From a virus, in the IMG/VR virus record IMGVR_UViG_3300031576_000106, positions 1 to 44,712 of that record: a stretch of 44,712 nt of DNA, one strand, 5' to 3'. The translations under genes and the position numbers were made by a program. Below are positions 20,435 to 29,537 of this stretch, in pieces. Within the stretch, counting starts at the first letter, position 1. Every line of letters begins with the position of its first letter. The notes beneath the pieces are model-generated. The model was not told the origin of the DNA. It did no database searches and saw only the letters and a list, made by a program, of their open reading frames with translations.

Positions 20435-21169
20435 ATGGCAGCCCCAATCGTTCCGCCGGTAGTCGCGCCGCCAACTCCGACGCCAGCCCCTGCCGCCGCG
20501 CCCGCCGCCACGCCGCCGGCTCCGACCGTCGACATCGCGCAGTTGATCGAGACCCAGCGCGACCTCGCCGATGCCGTGAGCATGATGGCCGATCGCATCG
20601 ACTCGATCGTGGTCGACCGCGGCCCCATCGCCAGACCGAACACCAATGCGGAGCGCAATGCCGCGCTCCAGACGCTTGCAAACGATCGCCCCGAACTCGC
20701 TCCGCTCTTGAACGAGTGGAGTCGGCTATCGACCAACCTCGAGCAGACCAATCAGAGGCTGGACGCGGCCGAAACCGCGAGGCACACGGGGATTCTGGTA
20801 GCGGAGAGGGAGGAACTGCTTCGCGAGTTCGACGTTCCAAAGAAGGATTTGGACCGCGCCTTCGACTGGATGGGCGACGAAGCGAATATCCGCGCAGGCT
20901 CGCAGATCCTCCGCTTGAGGGAAGTCGTCAGCCGCCTGTACGGGGACGCCTACCTCACGCAGCATCGCCGGCCCGCAGCGCCCGCGCCGACCCCGGGGGC
21001 CCCGCCCCCGCCCGGGTCCGCCGTGCCTGCCGCTCGCGTTGCCTCCATCGTGGACGTGACCGCTCCCGGCACCGGACCGGGCACCGGGCCACCGATCCAG
21101 CACCGAGACCTGCGCGAAGCAGCGAATTACGTGACCCAGCAGTTCGGTCACACCCTCATCAAACGATGA
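20435..21169 (+). CDS. Scaffold-like head assembly protein (244 aa)
   Basis: Proline/alanine-rich N-terminus, helical coiled core (IAQLIETQRDLADAVSMMADRIDS ... LNEWSRLSTNLEQTNQRLDAAETAR ... LREFDVPKKDLDRAFDWMG), a second Pro/Ala-rich linker and a short C-terminal helix (LREAANYVTQQFGHTLIKR). Such helical, low-complexity proteins directly before the major capsid gene are usually scaffolds that guide procapsid assembly; a C-terminal helix then contacts the coat. ATG 20435 lies behind AGGAGA. Confidence 0.6.
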   Translation: MAAPIVPPVVAPPTPTPAPAAAPAATPPAPTVDIAQLIETQRDLADAVSMMADRIDSIVVDRGPIARPNTNAERNAALQTLANDRPELAPLLNEWSRLSTNLEQTNQRLDAAETARHTGILVAEREELLREFDVPKKDLDRAFDWMGDEANIRAGSQILRLREVVSRLYGDAYLTQHRRPAAPAPTPGAPPPPGSAVPAARVASIVDVTAPGTGPGTGPPIQHRDLREAANYVTQQFGHTLIKR

Positions 21170-21186
21170 GAGGAGGCGAATAACCC

Positions 21187-22236
21187 TTGGCTGTCACCAT
21201 CGACTACGATCAGGTCTCGACGCTCGCGCGCGAGCACCTGATCCCGGTCCTGAAGGACAACTTCTTCAAAACCACCCCGCTGTTCGTGCGTATGCGGGGC
21301 CGCCACGATTCGTTCGCGGGCGGGCGGCAGATCACCCAGCCGCTCGGCTTCGCGCCCGAGGGCGGCGGTGGGCAGTGGTGGTCGGGAGCGGACAAGTTCG
21401 ACATCCGCGCGCGCAATCCGATCACGGCTGCGGTCTTCTACGCTCGGAACTTCGAGGTTCCGATCACCGTCCTTCAGGAAGAGGAAGATCAGGTCAACGG
21501 CCCCGAGGAAGTCATGCCGCTCGTGGCCACCAAGCTCAACATCGCGCGCCGCACGATCAACGAGCAGGTCGGCGGATCGGGCGGCGTCTACAACGACGCC
21601 AGCAATCCCAAGGCGATCACCGGGCTCCAGTACGCGCTGCCCGATTTCACCGGCGGCGCGCCGGGCGTGTTCCCGTCGAACAAGAACTACGGCGGCATCA
21701 CGACCTCGAGCACGGTCAACACCTGGTGGAACTCGCAGGGCGATAACACCGCCTACGCCACCGGGCCGGCGGCGAGCTACGTGAACCAGGCCAACTTCGC
21801 GCCCTGGGACAAGATGCTCGCGGCTCAGGGGCTGGCGGCCGGGCGCAACTGCACGCTGATCGTCTGCAACTATGGCGTGTGGAACGACGTGAAGGCGCTC
21901 ATCAATCGCAACACCGTCTACAACCGCCCGCAGCAGAGCCAAGCGATGCACGAGGCCGGTTTCGACAGCTTCATGTACAACGGCAAGACGGTGGTGGTCG
22001 ATCCGTTCTGCCCGCGCAACAGCACCACCAAGGTGGAAAAGGTCTACTTCATCGACGAGGAGTCCTTCCACCTCCACATCCACGTCCGCCGGAACTTCGA
22101 GCTGCGTCCGTTCCGGGAGATGCTGGACCAGGCGGCGCAAGTCGCGTATCTGTTCTTCCGCGGTGAGATCACGTTCGACGAGCGCCGCACCAGTGGCGTG
22201 CACTCGAACGTGGACACCACGCTCACATCGCCGTAA
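21187..22236 (+). CDS. Major capsid protein (349 aa)
   Basis: Start TTG 21187 with AGAGGAGG upstream. MAVTIDYDQVSTLAREHLIPVLKDNFFKTTPLF is a typical N-arm, followed by GGRQITQPLGF, ARNFEVPITVLQEEEDQVNGPEEVMPLVATKLNIARRTIN (the spine-helix region) and near the C-terminus VYFIDEESFHLHIHVRRNFELRPF. The pattern fits an HK97-fold coat protein of about normal length. Position right after the scaffold-like gene supports it. Confidence 0.8.
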   Translation: MAVTIDYDQVSTLAREHLIPVLKDNFFKTTPLFVRMRGRHDSFAGGRQITQPLGFAPEGGGGQWWSGADKFDIRARNPITAAVFYARNFEVPITVLQEEEDQVNGPEEVMPLVATKLNIARRTINEQVGGSGGVYNDASNPKAITGLQYALPDFTGGAPGVFPSNKNYGGITTSSTVNTWWNSQGDNTAYATGPAASYVNQANFAPWDKMLAAQGLAAGRNCTLIVCNYGVWNDVKALINRNTVYNRPQQSQAMHEAGFDSFMYNGKTVVVDPFCPRNSTTKVEKVYFIDEESFHLHIHVRRNFELRPFREMLDQAAQVAYLFFRGEITFDERRTSGVHSNVDTTLTSP

Positions 22237-22251
22237 GGGGAGGGCCAGTCA

Positions 22252-22788
22252 ATGCCGTTCGCAAATACGACTACCACTCGCCCCTGGGCGATTCGTGGGG
22301 CGGATGGAACCATCGTCTACGAGGGGCTCGGGCTTGAGCCTCCGTATGACGCCAAGAACACCGGCTCGGCCACCATCGGCCGTGGCGAGGCGTGCACGCT
22401 CGAAGCCGGAGCCGACACCTCGCTCGGACGCTGGGATCTGACGTCGTCCGACGTGACCTTCGCCACCGAGTTGGTGCTCGGGGTGGAGCGCGTCGACGCG
22501 GCGGCGGACGTTGGCTTCGTCGGGGTGGCGAAGGAGAACATCCCGGCCCTGAGCACCGGCCGGGTCGCGGGTGCCGGGGCCATCATCCCGGTCAAGTGCC
22601 TGGTCGCGCCTACCAGCAACGTGGTGGGCAACGCCGTGATCGGTAGCGCCACGGCTGGCTCGGTGGATTCGATCGCCACCGCGCCGACCAAGGGCACCGT
22701 GCTCGGCGAGCAGGTGATCCTCGCAGGAGTAGCCGCGGGTCAGTCGGGCAGCACGACTCAACTCGTCGTGTTGATCTGCCCGCGGTAA
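22252..22788 (+). CDS. Capsid decoration-like protein (178 aa)
   Basis: ATG 22252 lies behind GGGGAGGG right after the coat gene. Beta-rich with the GDP-like turn pattern of head decoration/DUF2190-like proteins (GSATIGRGEACTLEAGADTSLG ... VGFVGVAKENIPALSTGRVAGAGAIIPVKC). Probably stabilises the expanded head. Family assignment is by position and composition only. Confidence 0.5.
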   Translation: MPFANTTTTRPWAIRGADGTIVYEGLGLEPPYDAKNTGSATIGRGEACTLEAGADTSLGRWDLTSSDVTFATELVLGVERVDAAADVGFVGVAKENIPALSTGRVAGAGAIIPVKCLVAPTSNVVGNAVIGSATAGSVDSIATAPTKGTVLGEQVILAGVAAGQSGSTTQLVVLICPR

Positions 22789-22805
22789 TTCTGTAGCACG
22801 TCGCT

Positions 22806-22848
22806 GTCGGGCGGGGGGCTCCGTCGCGGGGCTCCTCCGCCGGGCGAC
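22806..22848 (+). terminator. GC-rich hairpin after head genes
   Basis: Imperfect inverted repeat spanning the 80-bp gap: GGCGG/CCGCC stem with extensions and two copies of GGGGCTCC in the middle. No T run. It may lower read-through or protect the upstream coat mRNA from decay. Confidence 0.35.
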
Positions 22849-22868
22849 GTTTCAAGGGAGGCAGCGAA

Positions 22869-23258
22869 ATGCCGCTCATCACCGATCCGGCGACCCAGGA
22901 CCAGATCGCCTACAGCAACCCGATCCGCTGTCCTTCGACCGACCAGATCAGCGCCCGGCTCAAGATGCCGGCCGGGGCTTCGGTCAGCGCCATCTACATC
23001 GACGGCACCAACGCCACCCAGCCCGAGGGTGGCTTCCGGCTGGTCAACAACGAGTTCGAGGTCCAGGGCAATCTGGACGCAGACCACTCGCTGCCGGGCG
23101 GCACCTCGTTCGTCTTCCGCCCCAAGCTCGGGCGCGTGGCGTGGGAGTTCATCCGCATCGGCTTCGTGGTCGCGAACATGCCCGCGGGCGCGGAGGACGA
23201 CAGCGTCACGGTCGCGGTCTACTTGACCGACACCTATCTCCGGCACTACGCCGCCTAG
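22869..23258 (+). CDS. Unknown virion protein (129 aa)
   Basis: ATG 22869 follows GGGAGGC. All-beta appearance (RLKMPAGASVSAIYIDGTNATQPEGGFRLVNN ... SFVFRPKLGRVAWEFIRIGFVV ... VTVAVYLTDTYL). Located between decoration and tail genes, so probably a head or neck component. Not recognised. Confidence 0.5.
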   Translation: MPLITDPATQDQIAYSNPIRCPSTDQISARLKMPAGASVSAIYIDGTNATQPEGGFRLVNNEFEVQGNLDADHSLPGGTSFVFRPKLGRVAWEFIRIGFVVANMPAGAEDDSVTVAVYLTDTYLRHYAA

Positions 23259-23261
23259 CCA

Positions 23262-23702
23262 ATGCCTGAGAACATCCACAACCTGACCCTGAAGCAGATG
23301 CTGGCGCTCGGGATCGGGACGACCATTCACTTCTCGTTGCTCAACGGCTACACCGACGACCCCGACCACGATTTCATGTCGAGCCTCTCGGCCTTCGAGA
23401 TCGCGACCACCACCGGCTACACCCAGGGCTACGCGGCCGGTGTGGCGGGACGCACCTTGGACGGCGTGGTCTTTGCCCAGGACAACCCCAACAACTGGGC
23501 AACCATGGATGCGACCGACGAGGTGATCGCGAACATCGGGGTCCCCGCCGGCGTGGCGATCGGTCACTTGGCGTTGTGGCTGCCCGGCACTTCCTACGCG
23601 GACGCGCGCGTGATCCGTGCCTACCCGGCCGCGCAGACCTTGAACGGCGGCAACCTCACGCTCCAGTTCAACGCCGTGGGCCTCGTCAAGCTCACCGGGT
23701 AG
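23262..23702 (+). CDS. Unknown virion protein (146 aa)
   Basis: Begins MPENIHNLTLKQMLALGIGTTIHF; the middle and C-terminal part (DEVIANIGVPAGVAIGHLALWLPGTSYADARVIRAYP) look like a beta sandwich. Three bases from the preceding gene; same transcript. Not recognised. Confidence 0.5.
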   Translation: MPENIHNLTLKQMLALGIGTTIHFSLLNGYTDDPDHDFMSSLSAFEIATTTGYTQGYAAGVAGRTLDGVVFAQDNPNNWATMDATDEVIANIGVPAGVAIGHLALWLPGTSYADARVIRAYPAAQTLNGGNLTLQFNAVGLVKLTG

Positions 23703-23706
23703 CACC

Positions 23707-25593
23707 ATGCCTCCGGTTCGGACGGCCAAGGGCACCGCAAGCACCAAGGCGGCGGTCTCCACGGTGACGATCCCGGCTATCACCCTCAAGGCCGGCGAGT
23801 CCCTGCTGGTACTGGTCGGCTACGACAACACCCTCATGAACATTGATGCAGTCACCTGGGGCGCGGTGGGACTGGTGCAATTGAGGGGGCAATCGACCGG
23901 CGGTGCCGGACTGGCGGCACTCGAACTGTGGGCGCTCCACAACGCCGCCGCCGGCACCAACGACTTGGTGGCCACATGGGACGGGGCTTTCACGCTCTTC
24001 AAGGTCGTAGAAGCCAGCTCAGCGCTTGGGCTTTTGCTCACTCCCAACGACAAGGTCGCGAGCGCTGGCGGGTCGAGCGCGAGCCCGGCCTCGGGAGCCA
24101 CCGCGGCCACGGCCCAGGCTAGCGAGTTCGTCTTCGGCGGCGTGCTCACCAACGGACCCTCCGAGGACACCGCGGGTGCCTGGAGCAACAGCTTCTTGGA
24201 TGGCCAGCGCGCGGGCACCACCGGAGGCGTGGCAAATACCAACGGCACCATCTCCGAGGGACACAAGAACGTCTCCTCGATCGGAACCCAGGAGGCAGCG
24301 AAGACCGGCATCACTTCCCGAGACTGGGCGGCGATCTGCTACACCTTCAAGGCGGCACCCGATATCGTCGCGGCAATCGGACTTGCCACCAGCGCGGCGG
24401 TGGGTCAGGAACTCACGCCAGTGCCCGGTGCCGTCTCGCTGGCGATCGCGCTGGCGACTGCGGCCGCCATCGGTCTCGATCCAACCGTCGTGCCGGGCGC
24501 AGTCAGCGTCGCCATCCCGCTCGCCAGCGCGGCGGCGGTTGGGCTCGAGCTGTTCGCCTACGAACGCGAGTATTACGGGGCCGGACTGGGGGTCGGGGCC
24601 TACCCGATCGTGGTGCGTGACGGCCAGAGCCCCAAGGCGGTCTCGCCCATCGTGCTCGCCGATGCCGTTCTGCCAGCGCCGGGCTTCGTACCCGTCACGA
24701 ATCCGGTGACGACCTATACCGGGATTCCGTTGCCGGGCTCCGTGGCGCGTCGCAAGGTGTCGTCCAAGAATCTCCAGAGCTTCGGCAAGGCCTACTTCGC
24801 GGCCTGGATTCAAGGTGTGCACGCCACCAACCAGGGGCAGGCGATCGACCACCCGGGGGTGCGCTCGATCCAGGGCGGGCAGATTTTCAAGCTGTCGCTG
24901 ATCGTGCGGCTCGACGCCATGCCGATCCAGCGCCTGAGCGCGGACGAAGTGCACCCGATCGTGTCGCTTTACGACATCAACGGGGACCGCGCCTGGATCG
25001 GGATCACGCCCAGCGGGCGTGTCTCTTGCGGCTCGCGTCAGGTGCCGGGCTTGCTCCTGAGCCCGAACCCCAACGAGACGCTCGAGACCCCGATCAACGC
25101 GATCTTGGCCGATGGGAAGTTCCATGAGGTGAGCTGGACCATCGACGACGACTGGAAGGTCCGGAAGATTTCTATCGACCAGGTGCTTGTGATCTCGGAT
25201 AACTACGCTGTGGTGGGCGGCCCGGAGCTGTCGAACAGCGATCGCGGCATCGTGCTCTTCAACGGTCGCGAGGCGCAGAGCCGGGTGGCGTGCACGATCT
25301 CGTTCGCCTCCCATACCCACGGTGAGGGCGACTACCAGGTCTACTGGCCGTTGAACGAGGGCACGGGCACGATCCTGGGTTTCGTCGATTCGCAGATGCT
25401 GAGTCTGGTCGCGCGTCCGGAGTTCGACATGGTGATGGAACTGGGCTGGTTCAACCCGACCCCGTTCCCGACGCTCTATGGGTCGGTGCCCACCGGGCCG
25501 CTCGGTTCGGCCTACACCTGGGGCTCCGGCACCACGCATCTCCGGCGCAACCCCGCGCAACCCATCTACCGCCGCCTGCCCAACAAGCCATGA
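23707..25593 (+). CDS. Large virion surface protein with repeat and LamG-like domain (628 aa)
   Basis: Three parts. Residues 1-215: a beta-sandwich domain (TVTIPAITLKAGESLLVLVGYDN ... AICYTFKA) like those in many phage structural proteins. Residues about 220-285: a hydrophobic repeat, AIGLATSAAVGQELTPVPGA, LAIALATAAAIGLDPTVVPGA, VAIPLASAAAVGLELF, in roughly 25-residue units. Residues about 360-600: a LamG/concanavalin-like fold (FKLSLIVRLDAMPIQ ... FHEVSWTIDDDWKVRKISIDQV ... YWPLNEGTGTILGF). LamG-type domains bind carbohydrate or protein, so a surface or adhesion role is likely. The stop overlaps the next ATG (ATGA). Confidence 0.55.
   Translation: MPPVRTAKGTASTKAAVSTVTIPAITLKAGESLLVLVGYDNTLMNIDAVTWGAVGLVQLRGQSTGGAGLAALELWALHNAAAGTNDLVATWDGAFTLFKVVEASSALGLLLTPNDKVASAGGSSASPASGATAATAQASEFVFGGVLTNGPSEDTAGAWSNSFLDGQRAGTTGGVANTNGTISEGHKNVSSIGTQEAAKTGITSRDWAAICYTFKAAPDIVAAIGLATSAAVGQELTPVPGAVSLAIALATAAAIGLDPTVVPGAVSVAIPLASAAAVGLELFAYEREYYGAGLGVGAYPIVVRDGQSPKAVSPIVLADAVLPAPGFVPVTNPVTTYTGIPLPGSVARRKVSSKNLQSFGKAYFAAWIQGVHATNQGQAIDHPGVRSIQGGQIFKLSLIVRLDAMPIQRLSADEVHPIVSLYDINGDRAWIGITPSGRVSCGSRQVPGLLLSPNPNETLETPINAILADGKFHEVSWTIDDDWKVRKISIDQVLVISDNYAVVGGPELSNSDRGIVLFNGREAQSRVACTISFASHTHGEGDYQVYWPLNEGTGTILGFVDSQMLSLVARPEFDMVMELGWFNPTPFPTLYGSVPTGPLGSAYTWGSGTTHLRRNPAQPIYRRLPNKP
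24374..24560 (+). repeat. In-frame tandem repeat in the LamG-type gene
   Basis: Nearly three repeats of a segment coding for (A)IGLAT.AAVG...VVPGAVS. Low-complexity and Ala/Val/Pro-rich, probably a spacer between the two globular parts. Confidence 0.6.
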
Positions 25594-26261
25594 GCACGCT
25601 CGTCTCCGATCTGATCGCCGAAGCGGCAACTCGCATCTCCGATCCCTCGGTGCGGAAAATCGTGGACCCCGAATGGCTCGGCTACTACAACGACGCCTGC
25701 CACACCATGAGCCGCGACTACAAGGTGATCGAGCAGGACGCCACCTTCGACACCGTGGTCAACGAGGACCGCTACGACTACCCCGACGACATGGTGCAGA
25801 TGGTGAGGTTGCGCTACAGCGCGACCCCGAGCGACGACACCACCTACAAGGACCTCGGTGAGAAGTTCTCGGACGAGGCGCGGGAGCTCGAGCAAGGCGG
25901 GAAGACCTCGGGCGACCCCACTCGCTACTGGGCGCGCGGCAGCTTCGTGCAACTGATCCCACGGCCTGGCACCGCTGTCGCGGACGGGGGTTTGATCTCC
26001 TACTGGCGGACCGCCGACCGCGTCACCGTCGTAGCGGGCTCGGTGCTGGAGTTCCGGGACGTGCTCCGGCTCTTCGTCCGCGACCGCATGGTGATCTTCG
26101 GCAAGGAGCGCCTCGAGCGCTACGACGAAGCCAACCGCGATCTCCAGGTATGGACTGCGGCGGTCGAGAAGGTGCTGGACAAGATCGAGGACCCGAGCAT
26201 CGACCGGCAGAGTCGGGTGCGCGTGCCGCCCGCGCGTCGGGCCTTCTCGCGGATGAGCTGA
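25590..26261 (+). CDS. Neck/head-tail connector protein, gp4-like (223 aa)
   Basis: MSTLVSDLIAEAATRISDPSVRKIVDPEWLGYYNDACHTMSRDYKVIE is the helical N-terminal pattern of tail-accessory/adapter proteins of the P22 gp4 and T7 gp11 kind, followed by a beta domain (YDYPDDMVQMVRLRYSATPS ... FVQLIPRPGTAVADGGLISYWRTAD) and a C-terminal helix (ERYDEANRDLQVWTAAVEKVLDKIEDP). It likely joins the portal to the nozzle. Coupled at both ends (ATGA, TGATG). Confidence 0.6.
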   Translation: MSTLVSDLIAEAATRISDPSVRKIVDPEWLGYYNDACHTMSRDYKVIEQDATFDTVVNEDRYDYPDDMVQMVRLRYSATPSDDTTYKDLGEKFSDEARELEQGGKTSGDPTRYWARGSFVQLIPRPGTAVADGGLISYWRTADRVTVVAGSVLEFRDVLRLFVRDRMVIFGKERLERYDEANRDLQVWTAAVEKVLDKIEDPSIDRQSRVRVPPARRAFSRMS

Positions 26262-29200
26262 TGCCGCGGATCGCGCGCCCCAGCCGGAGCGTGCTGCTGG
26301 CCAAGCCGCGCATGGACTGCTCGCGCGGGCTCGTGACCGGGATCAGTGAGGCGGGGATCGACGTCCGCCACTACCGTCGGGTGGACAACGCGATCTGGAA
26401 GCCGCTGCGGGCCTTGAGCGTCAGGAACGGCTATCGCGACGTGAACGGCGCGCTGCTGCCGGCGATGGGCCACTCGCTGATGCGCTACTACTCCGCGGCG
26501 GGCAACAAGACTTTCGTGGGCAACGGCACCTCGATCCACCAGATCGGCGTTTCGTCCTACACGCTCCAGACGCTCGCCGGCATCACGCTCGCTGGCAGGT
26601 GGCTTCACGAGACCAACATCAACAAGATTCTGGTCGTGACGGAGGAGGGTGGCGGTCAGGTGCCATTCTTCTACGACGGGACCACCTGGCTCACCTCGGC
26701 CCTGCCCGCTCCGCCTGCGGCTCCGACCTTCAATGCCGACACCAACACCGGAGGCGTCGTCGATGCCGGCGCGCCGGGTCACAAGTACCGCCTGCGCTGG
26801 CGCTTCAAGAACGGCGTGAGCATCGCCGGCCCCGAGACCGCGCTCCACGTCACCACCGCACCCAACCTCACGGTCAACCTGGTGATCCCGGCTGGCTCCG
26901 CACGCGCCGACTATCTGGGCTGGACCCTCGAGCGCACCAAGCTCACCAGCCAAACGCTCTGGTACGACGTGGTGGACGGGACCGCCGCGAGCTACGCCGA
27001 TGTCGCCTCCGACGCTTCGCTCACCACCCAGATCCCGGCCGAGCCTGGACCCTTCGGCGCGGCCCCGCACCCCGAGGGCGTGCTCTCCTACCGCGGACGC
27101 CTGGTGGGCTGGTCCGGCACCAATCTCTACATCTCGCAGCCGGTGGGTGGCGACGATGCTACTGGGATCCTGAACTTCCACCCGCAGCAGCGCTACCCGG
27201 TGGGCGAGGACGATGGCGACTCGATCGTTACCTGTCTGATCCAGCCCGGGATTGAGCGCATCGTGATCCTGAAGTCGGGCTCAGTGTGGACGCTCGAGGG
27301 CTTCGATCCGGCGAGCTTCACGATCGTCAAGCGCTACGCCGGGGCGGGCTGCGTTTCGACTCGCGGGGCGACCACGGCGGGGAACCTGGTGCTGTTCTAC
27401 CACGGCGATGGCAAGCTGTTTGCGATGTCGGGGAATGCCGTCTATCAGGCCGGCGATGTTGAGGTCGGCGAGTATCTCGGGGAGGCCGACACCGAGCGCG
27501 AGGATGAGGCGATCTTCGTCAGCGAGAGCGAGTTCTCGATGCTGGCCTACGCCGCCTCGCCCGATACCTACAACCGCGACGTGCTGGCTTGGACCCCCAA
27601 CACCAGGCTGTGGACGCACTGGCGCGACATGCGGATCTCGGCCGCACTGGTGCCCTCGAGGCGCGACGACTTCGGCCGCGCACGGCTCCTGTTCTGCGAT
27701 CCCAAGCCGTTCTCGGTCGCGCCACCCGGGCCCGTGTTCATCTCCTGGACCGACGCCCGTGCGGCGACGCAGCAGGTCTACGCTCAGGAGGTCTCGCTCG
27801 CGGGCGCGGTCGACTGGGCGGCGAACGGTGTCCAGGCGAGCGCCGCGATCGCCAACGCGGCCGGCGGAGCACTCCACGAATCGGCGATCATCGGTGATGG
27901 CGTGGGTGGCTGCATCGTGGCCTACAGGGACGTGCGGAGCGGCACGCGGGCGGACATCTACGCCCAGCGCTTCAACGCTGCCGGGGTGCCCCAGTGGGCG
28001 GCCGGAGGAGTCGCGATCGGAACCGACGCTGCCGGAGTCACCACCACGGGCGGTCCGGTGATCTGCTCGGATGGCGCCGGCGGGGCGATCATCGCCTGGG
28101 TCGACGCTCGCAGCTCCGGAAGGTTCTTCGTCCAGCGGGTGAACGCTTCGGGTGTGGTTCAGTGGACCGTCAACGGGGTTCAGCTTTGTGCCGTGAACAA
28201 CTCCGATCGCATCGGTCGGCTCCTTGCCGACGGGTCCGGCGGCTGCTTCGCCACCTGGTTCAACTACATCAACCCGGGCGGCGTGATCCGGATGCAGCGG
28301 TTGAACGCTGCGGGAGCGATCCAGTGGGCCGCGAACGGCATCTCGCTCATGAGCAATAGCGGGATCGGCGATACCGCTGATCTGTGCACGGATGGTGCGG
28401 GTGGCGTCCTCGCCGCCTGGCACACGCTCTCGAACTACTACTGTTCACGGATCAACTCCTCCGGCGTGGCGGTGTTCGGGCCGGTCAACGTCAACCCGAC
28501 CCAGAGCGCCGCAGATACGCGCGGAGGACTGTGCCCCGACGGCTTCAACGGGGCGTTCGTGGTGTGGCCGCTGTCGAGCGGTGGAATGTTCGCCCAGCGC
28601 GTCACCAATGTCGGCGCGCTCGCCTGGACTACTCCGACCCAGATCGACGTTTCCGGAGTCACCAGCGAGCCGATGATCGTTCCGGCCAGCGCCAATCAGT
28701 GCGTGATCGCCTGGGCTTCGATCGGCGGCACCAGCACGCTCGATGTCCTGGCCCAACGGCTGAATCTCAACGGCAGCAAGCTGTGGGGGAAGTTCCCGCT
28801 GGTGGTGTCGGCCGGTGCCGCCGTACAGCGTCGACCGATCATGGTCGGCGATGGCGCCGACGGAGTGGTGATCGCGTGGCAGGACAACGTGGTTGGGAAT
28901 GACGACATTATCGCCCGGCGGTACAATTCGGCCGCCACCATCTCGTGGACCACTACCATCGCCAACCCGACCGGCAACCAGACCTTCCCACGCATCTGTT
29001 TTTCGGAGACCCCATCGGGTGCCGCCCCGATCGGCACTTTGGGCTACAAGGTCTGGTCGGGGCTCGATGGCTACGGCGACGAGCGAGCCGTCGACGGCAC
29101 GGGTGGCGTGGCGACGCGGCTGGTGATCGAGACGCCGGAGATCGACGACGGGCTCCCCGACGTGCAGAAGATTTACGATCGCATCTCGATCTTCCCGCGC

Positions 29201-29536
29201 TCGGGCCAGGGCGCGCTCACACTGACCATGTTCCTCGACACCGGGACCATCGCGACGCTCGGAATCGCGACCACGCTCCGCAGCACCAAGTGGGGGAAAG
29301 ATGGCGTGCCGCGCAAGGCCGACACCTTGCGTTGGGCACCGCGGCCGCTGGGATCGGCGCTCGCGCCCGAGGTCTTCCGCTGGTCCGGGCAGCGCGTACC
29401 GGAAGTGGTTGCACCGCTCGAAGCCGGAGCGCAGGGCTCGAAGTATCGGCTCCGCATCGCCGCTGATCTGAGCGCCCGCTTCTCGATCGCCGGTTTCAAC
29501 GTTGACTTCCGCACCCTGCCGGAACGAGGATACTGA
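26261..29536 (+). CDS. Tail nozzle-like protein with inserted host-type beta-propeller (1091 aa)
   Basis: N-terminal 485 residues (MPRIARPSRSVLLAKPRMDCSRG ... LVTEEGGGQVPFFYDGTTW ... LTCLIQPGIERIVILKSGSVWTLEG) and the C-terminal 175 residues (GYKVWSGLDGYGDERAVDG ... RISIFPRSGQGALTLTMFLDTGTIATLG) read as one phage protein like the P22 gp10/T7 gp12 nozzle family. Between about residues 493 and 916 lie eight units of the form DGxGGxIxAWxDxR...YAQRxNxxGxxxWxxNGV, a repeat best known from secreted propeller proteins of FCB-type bacteria. The insert carries no stop or frameshift. ATG 26261 overlaps the previous stop. It may be a host-surface recognition module. Confidence 0.65.
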   Translation: MPRIARPSRSVLLAKPRMDCSRGLVTGISEAGIDVRHYRRVDNAIWKPLRALSVRNGYRDVNGALLPAMGHSLMRYYSAAGNKTFVGNGTSIHQIGVSSYTLQTLAGITLAGRWLHETNINKILVVTEEGGGQVPFFYDGTTWLTSALPAPPAAPTFNADTNTGGVVDAGAPGHKYRLRWRFKNGVSIAGPETALHVTTAPNLTVNLVIPAGSARADYLGWTLERTKLTSQTLWYDVVDGTAASYADVASDASLTTQIPAEPGPFGAAPHPEGVLSYRGRLVGWSGTNLYISQPVGGDDATGILNFHPQQRYPVGEDDGDSIVTCLIQPGIERIVILKSGSVWTLEGFDPASFTIVKRYAGAGCVSTRGATTAGNLVLFYHGDGKLFAMSGNAVYQAGDVEVGEYLGEADTEREDEAIFVSESEFSMLAYAASPDTYNRDVLAWTPNTRLWTHWRDMRISAALVPSRRDDFGRARLLFCDPKPFSVAPPGPVFISWTDARAATQQVYAQEVSLAGAVDWAANGVQASAAIANAAGGALHESAIIGDGVGGCIVAYRDVRSGTRADIYAQRFNAAGVPQWAAGGVAIGTDAAGVTTTGGPVICSDGAGGAIIAWVDARSSGRFFVQRVNASGVVQWTVNGVQLCAVNNSDRIGRLLADGSGGCFATWFNYINPGGVIRMQRLNAAGAIQWAANGISLMSNSGIGDTADLCTDGAGGVLAAWHTLSNYYCSRINSSGVAVFGPVNVNPTQSAADTRGGLCPDGFNGAFVVWPLSSGGMFAQRVTNVGALAWTTPTQIDVSGVTSEPMIVPASANQCVIAWASIGGTSTLDVLAQRLNLNGSKLWGKFPLVVSAGAAVQRRPIMVGDGADGVVIAWQDNVVGNDDIIARRYNSAATISWTTTIANPTGNQTFPRICFSETPSGAAPIGTLGYKVWSGLDGYGDERAVDGTGGVATRLVIETPEIDDGLPDVQKIYDRISIFPRSGQGALTLTMFLDTGTIATLGIATTLRSTKWGKDGVPRKADTLRWAPRPLGSALAPEVFRWSGQRVPEVVAPLEAGAQGSKYRLRIAADLSARFSIAGFNVDFRTLPERGY
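27736..29008 (+). repeat. Eight-unit protein repeat inside the nozzle-like gene
   Basis: About 50-codon units encoding a strand-turn-strand motif with WxDxR, YAQRxN and WxxNGV landmarks; the first units are the most regular, later ones drift (for example the fifth and sixth lose the aspartate). Consistent with a beta-propeller of eight or fewer blades. Confidence 0.7.
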
Positions 29537-29537
29537 T

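Noticed and set aside
24019-25629. 536-codon minus-strand frame opposite the LamG-type gene
   Set aside because: Composition is RDHRV-rich and no domain is visible; shadow of the coding strand.
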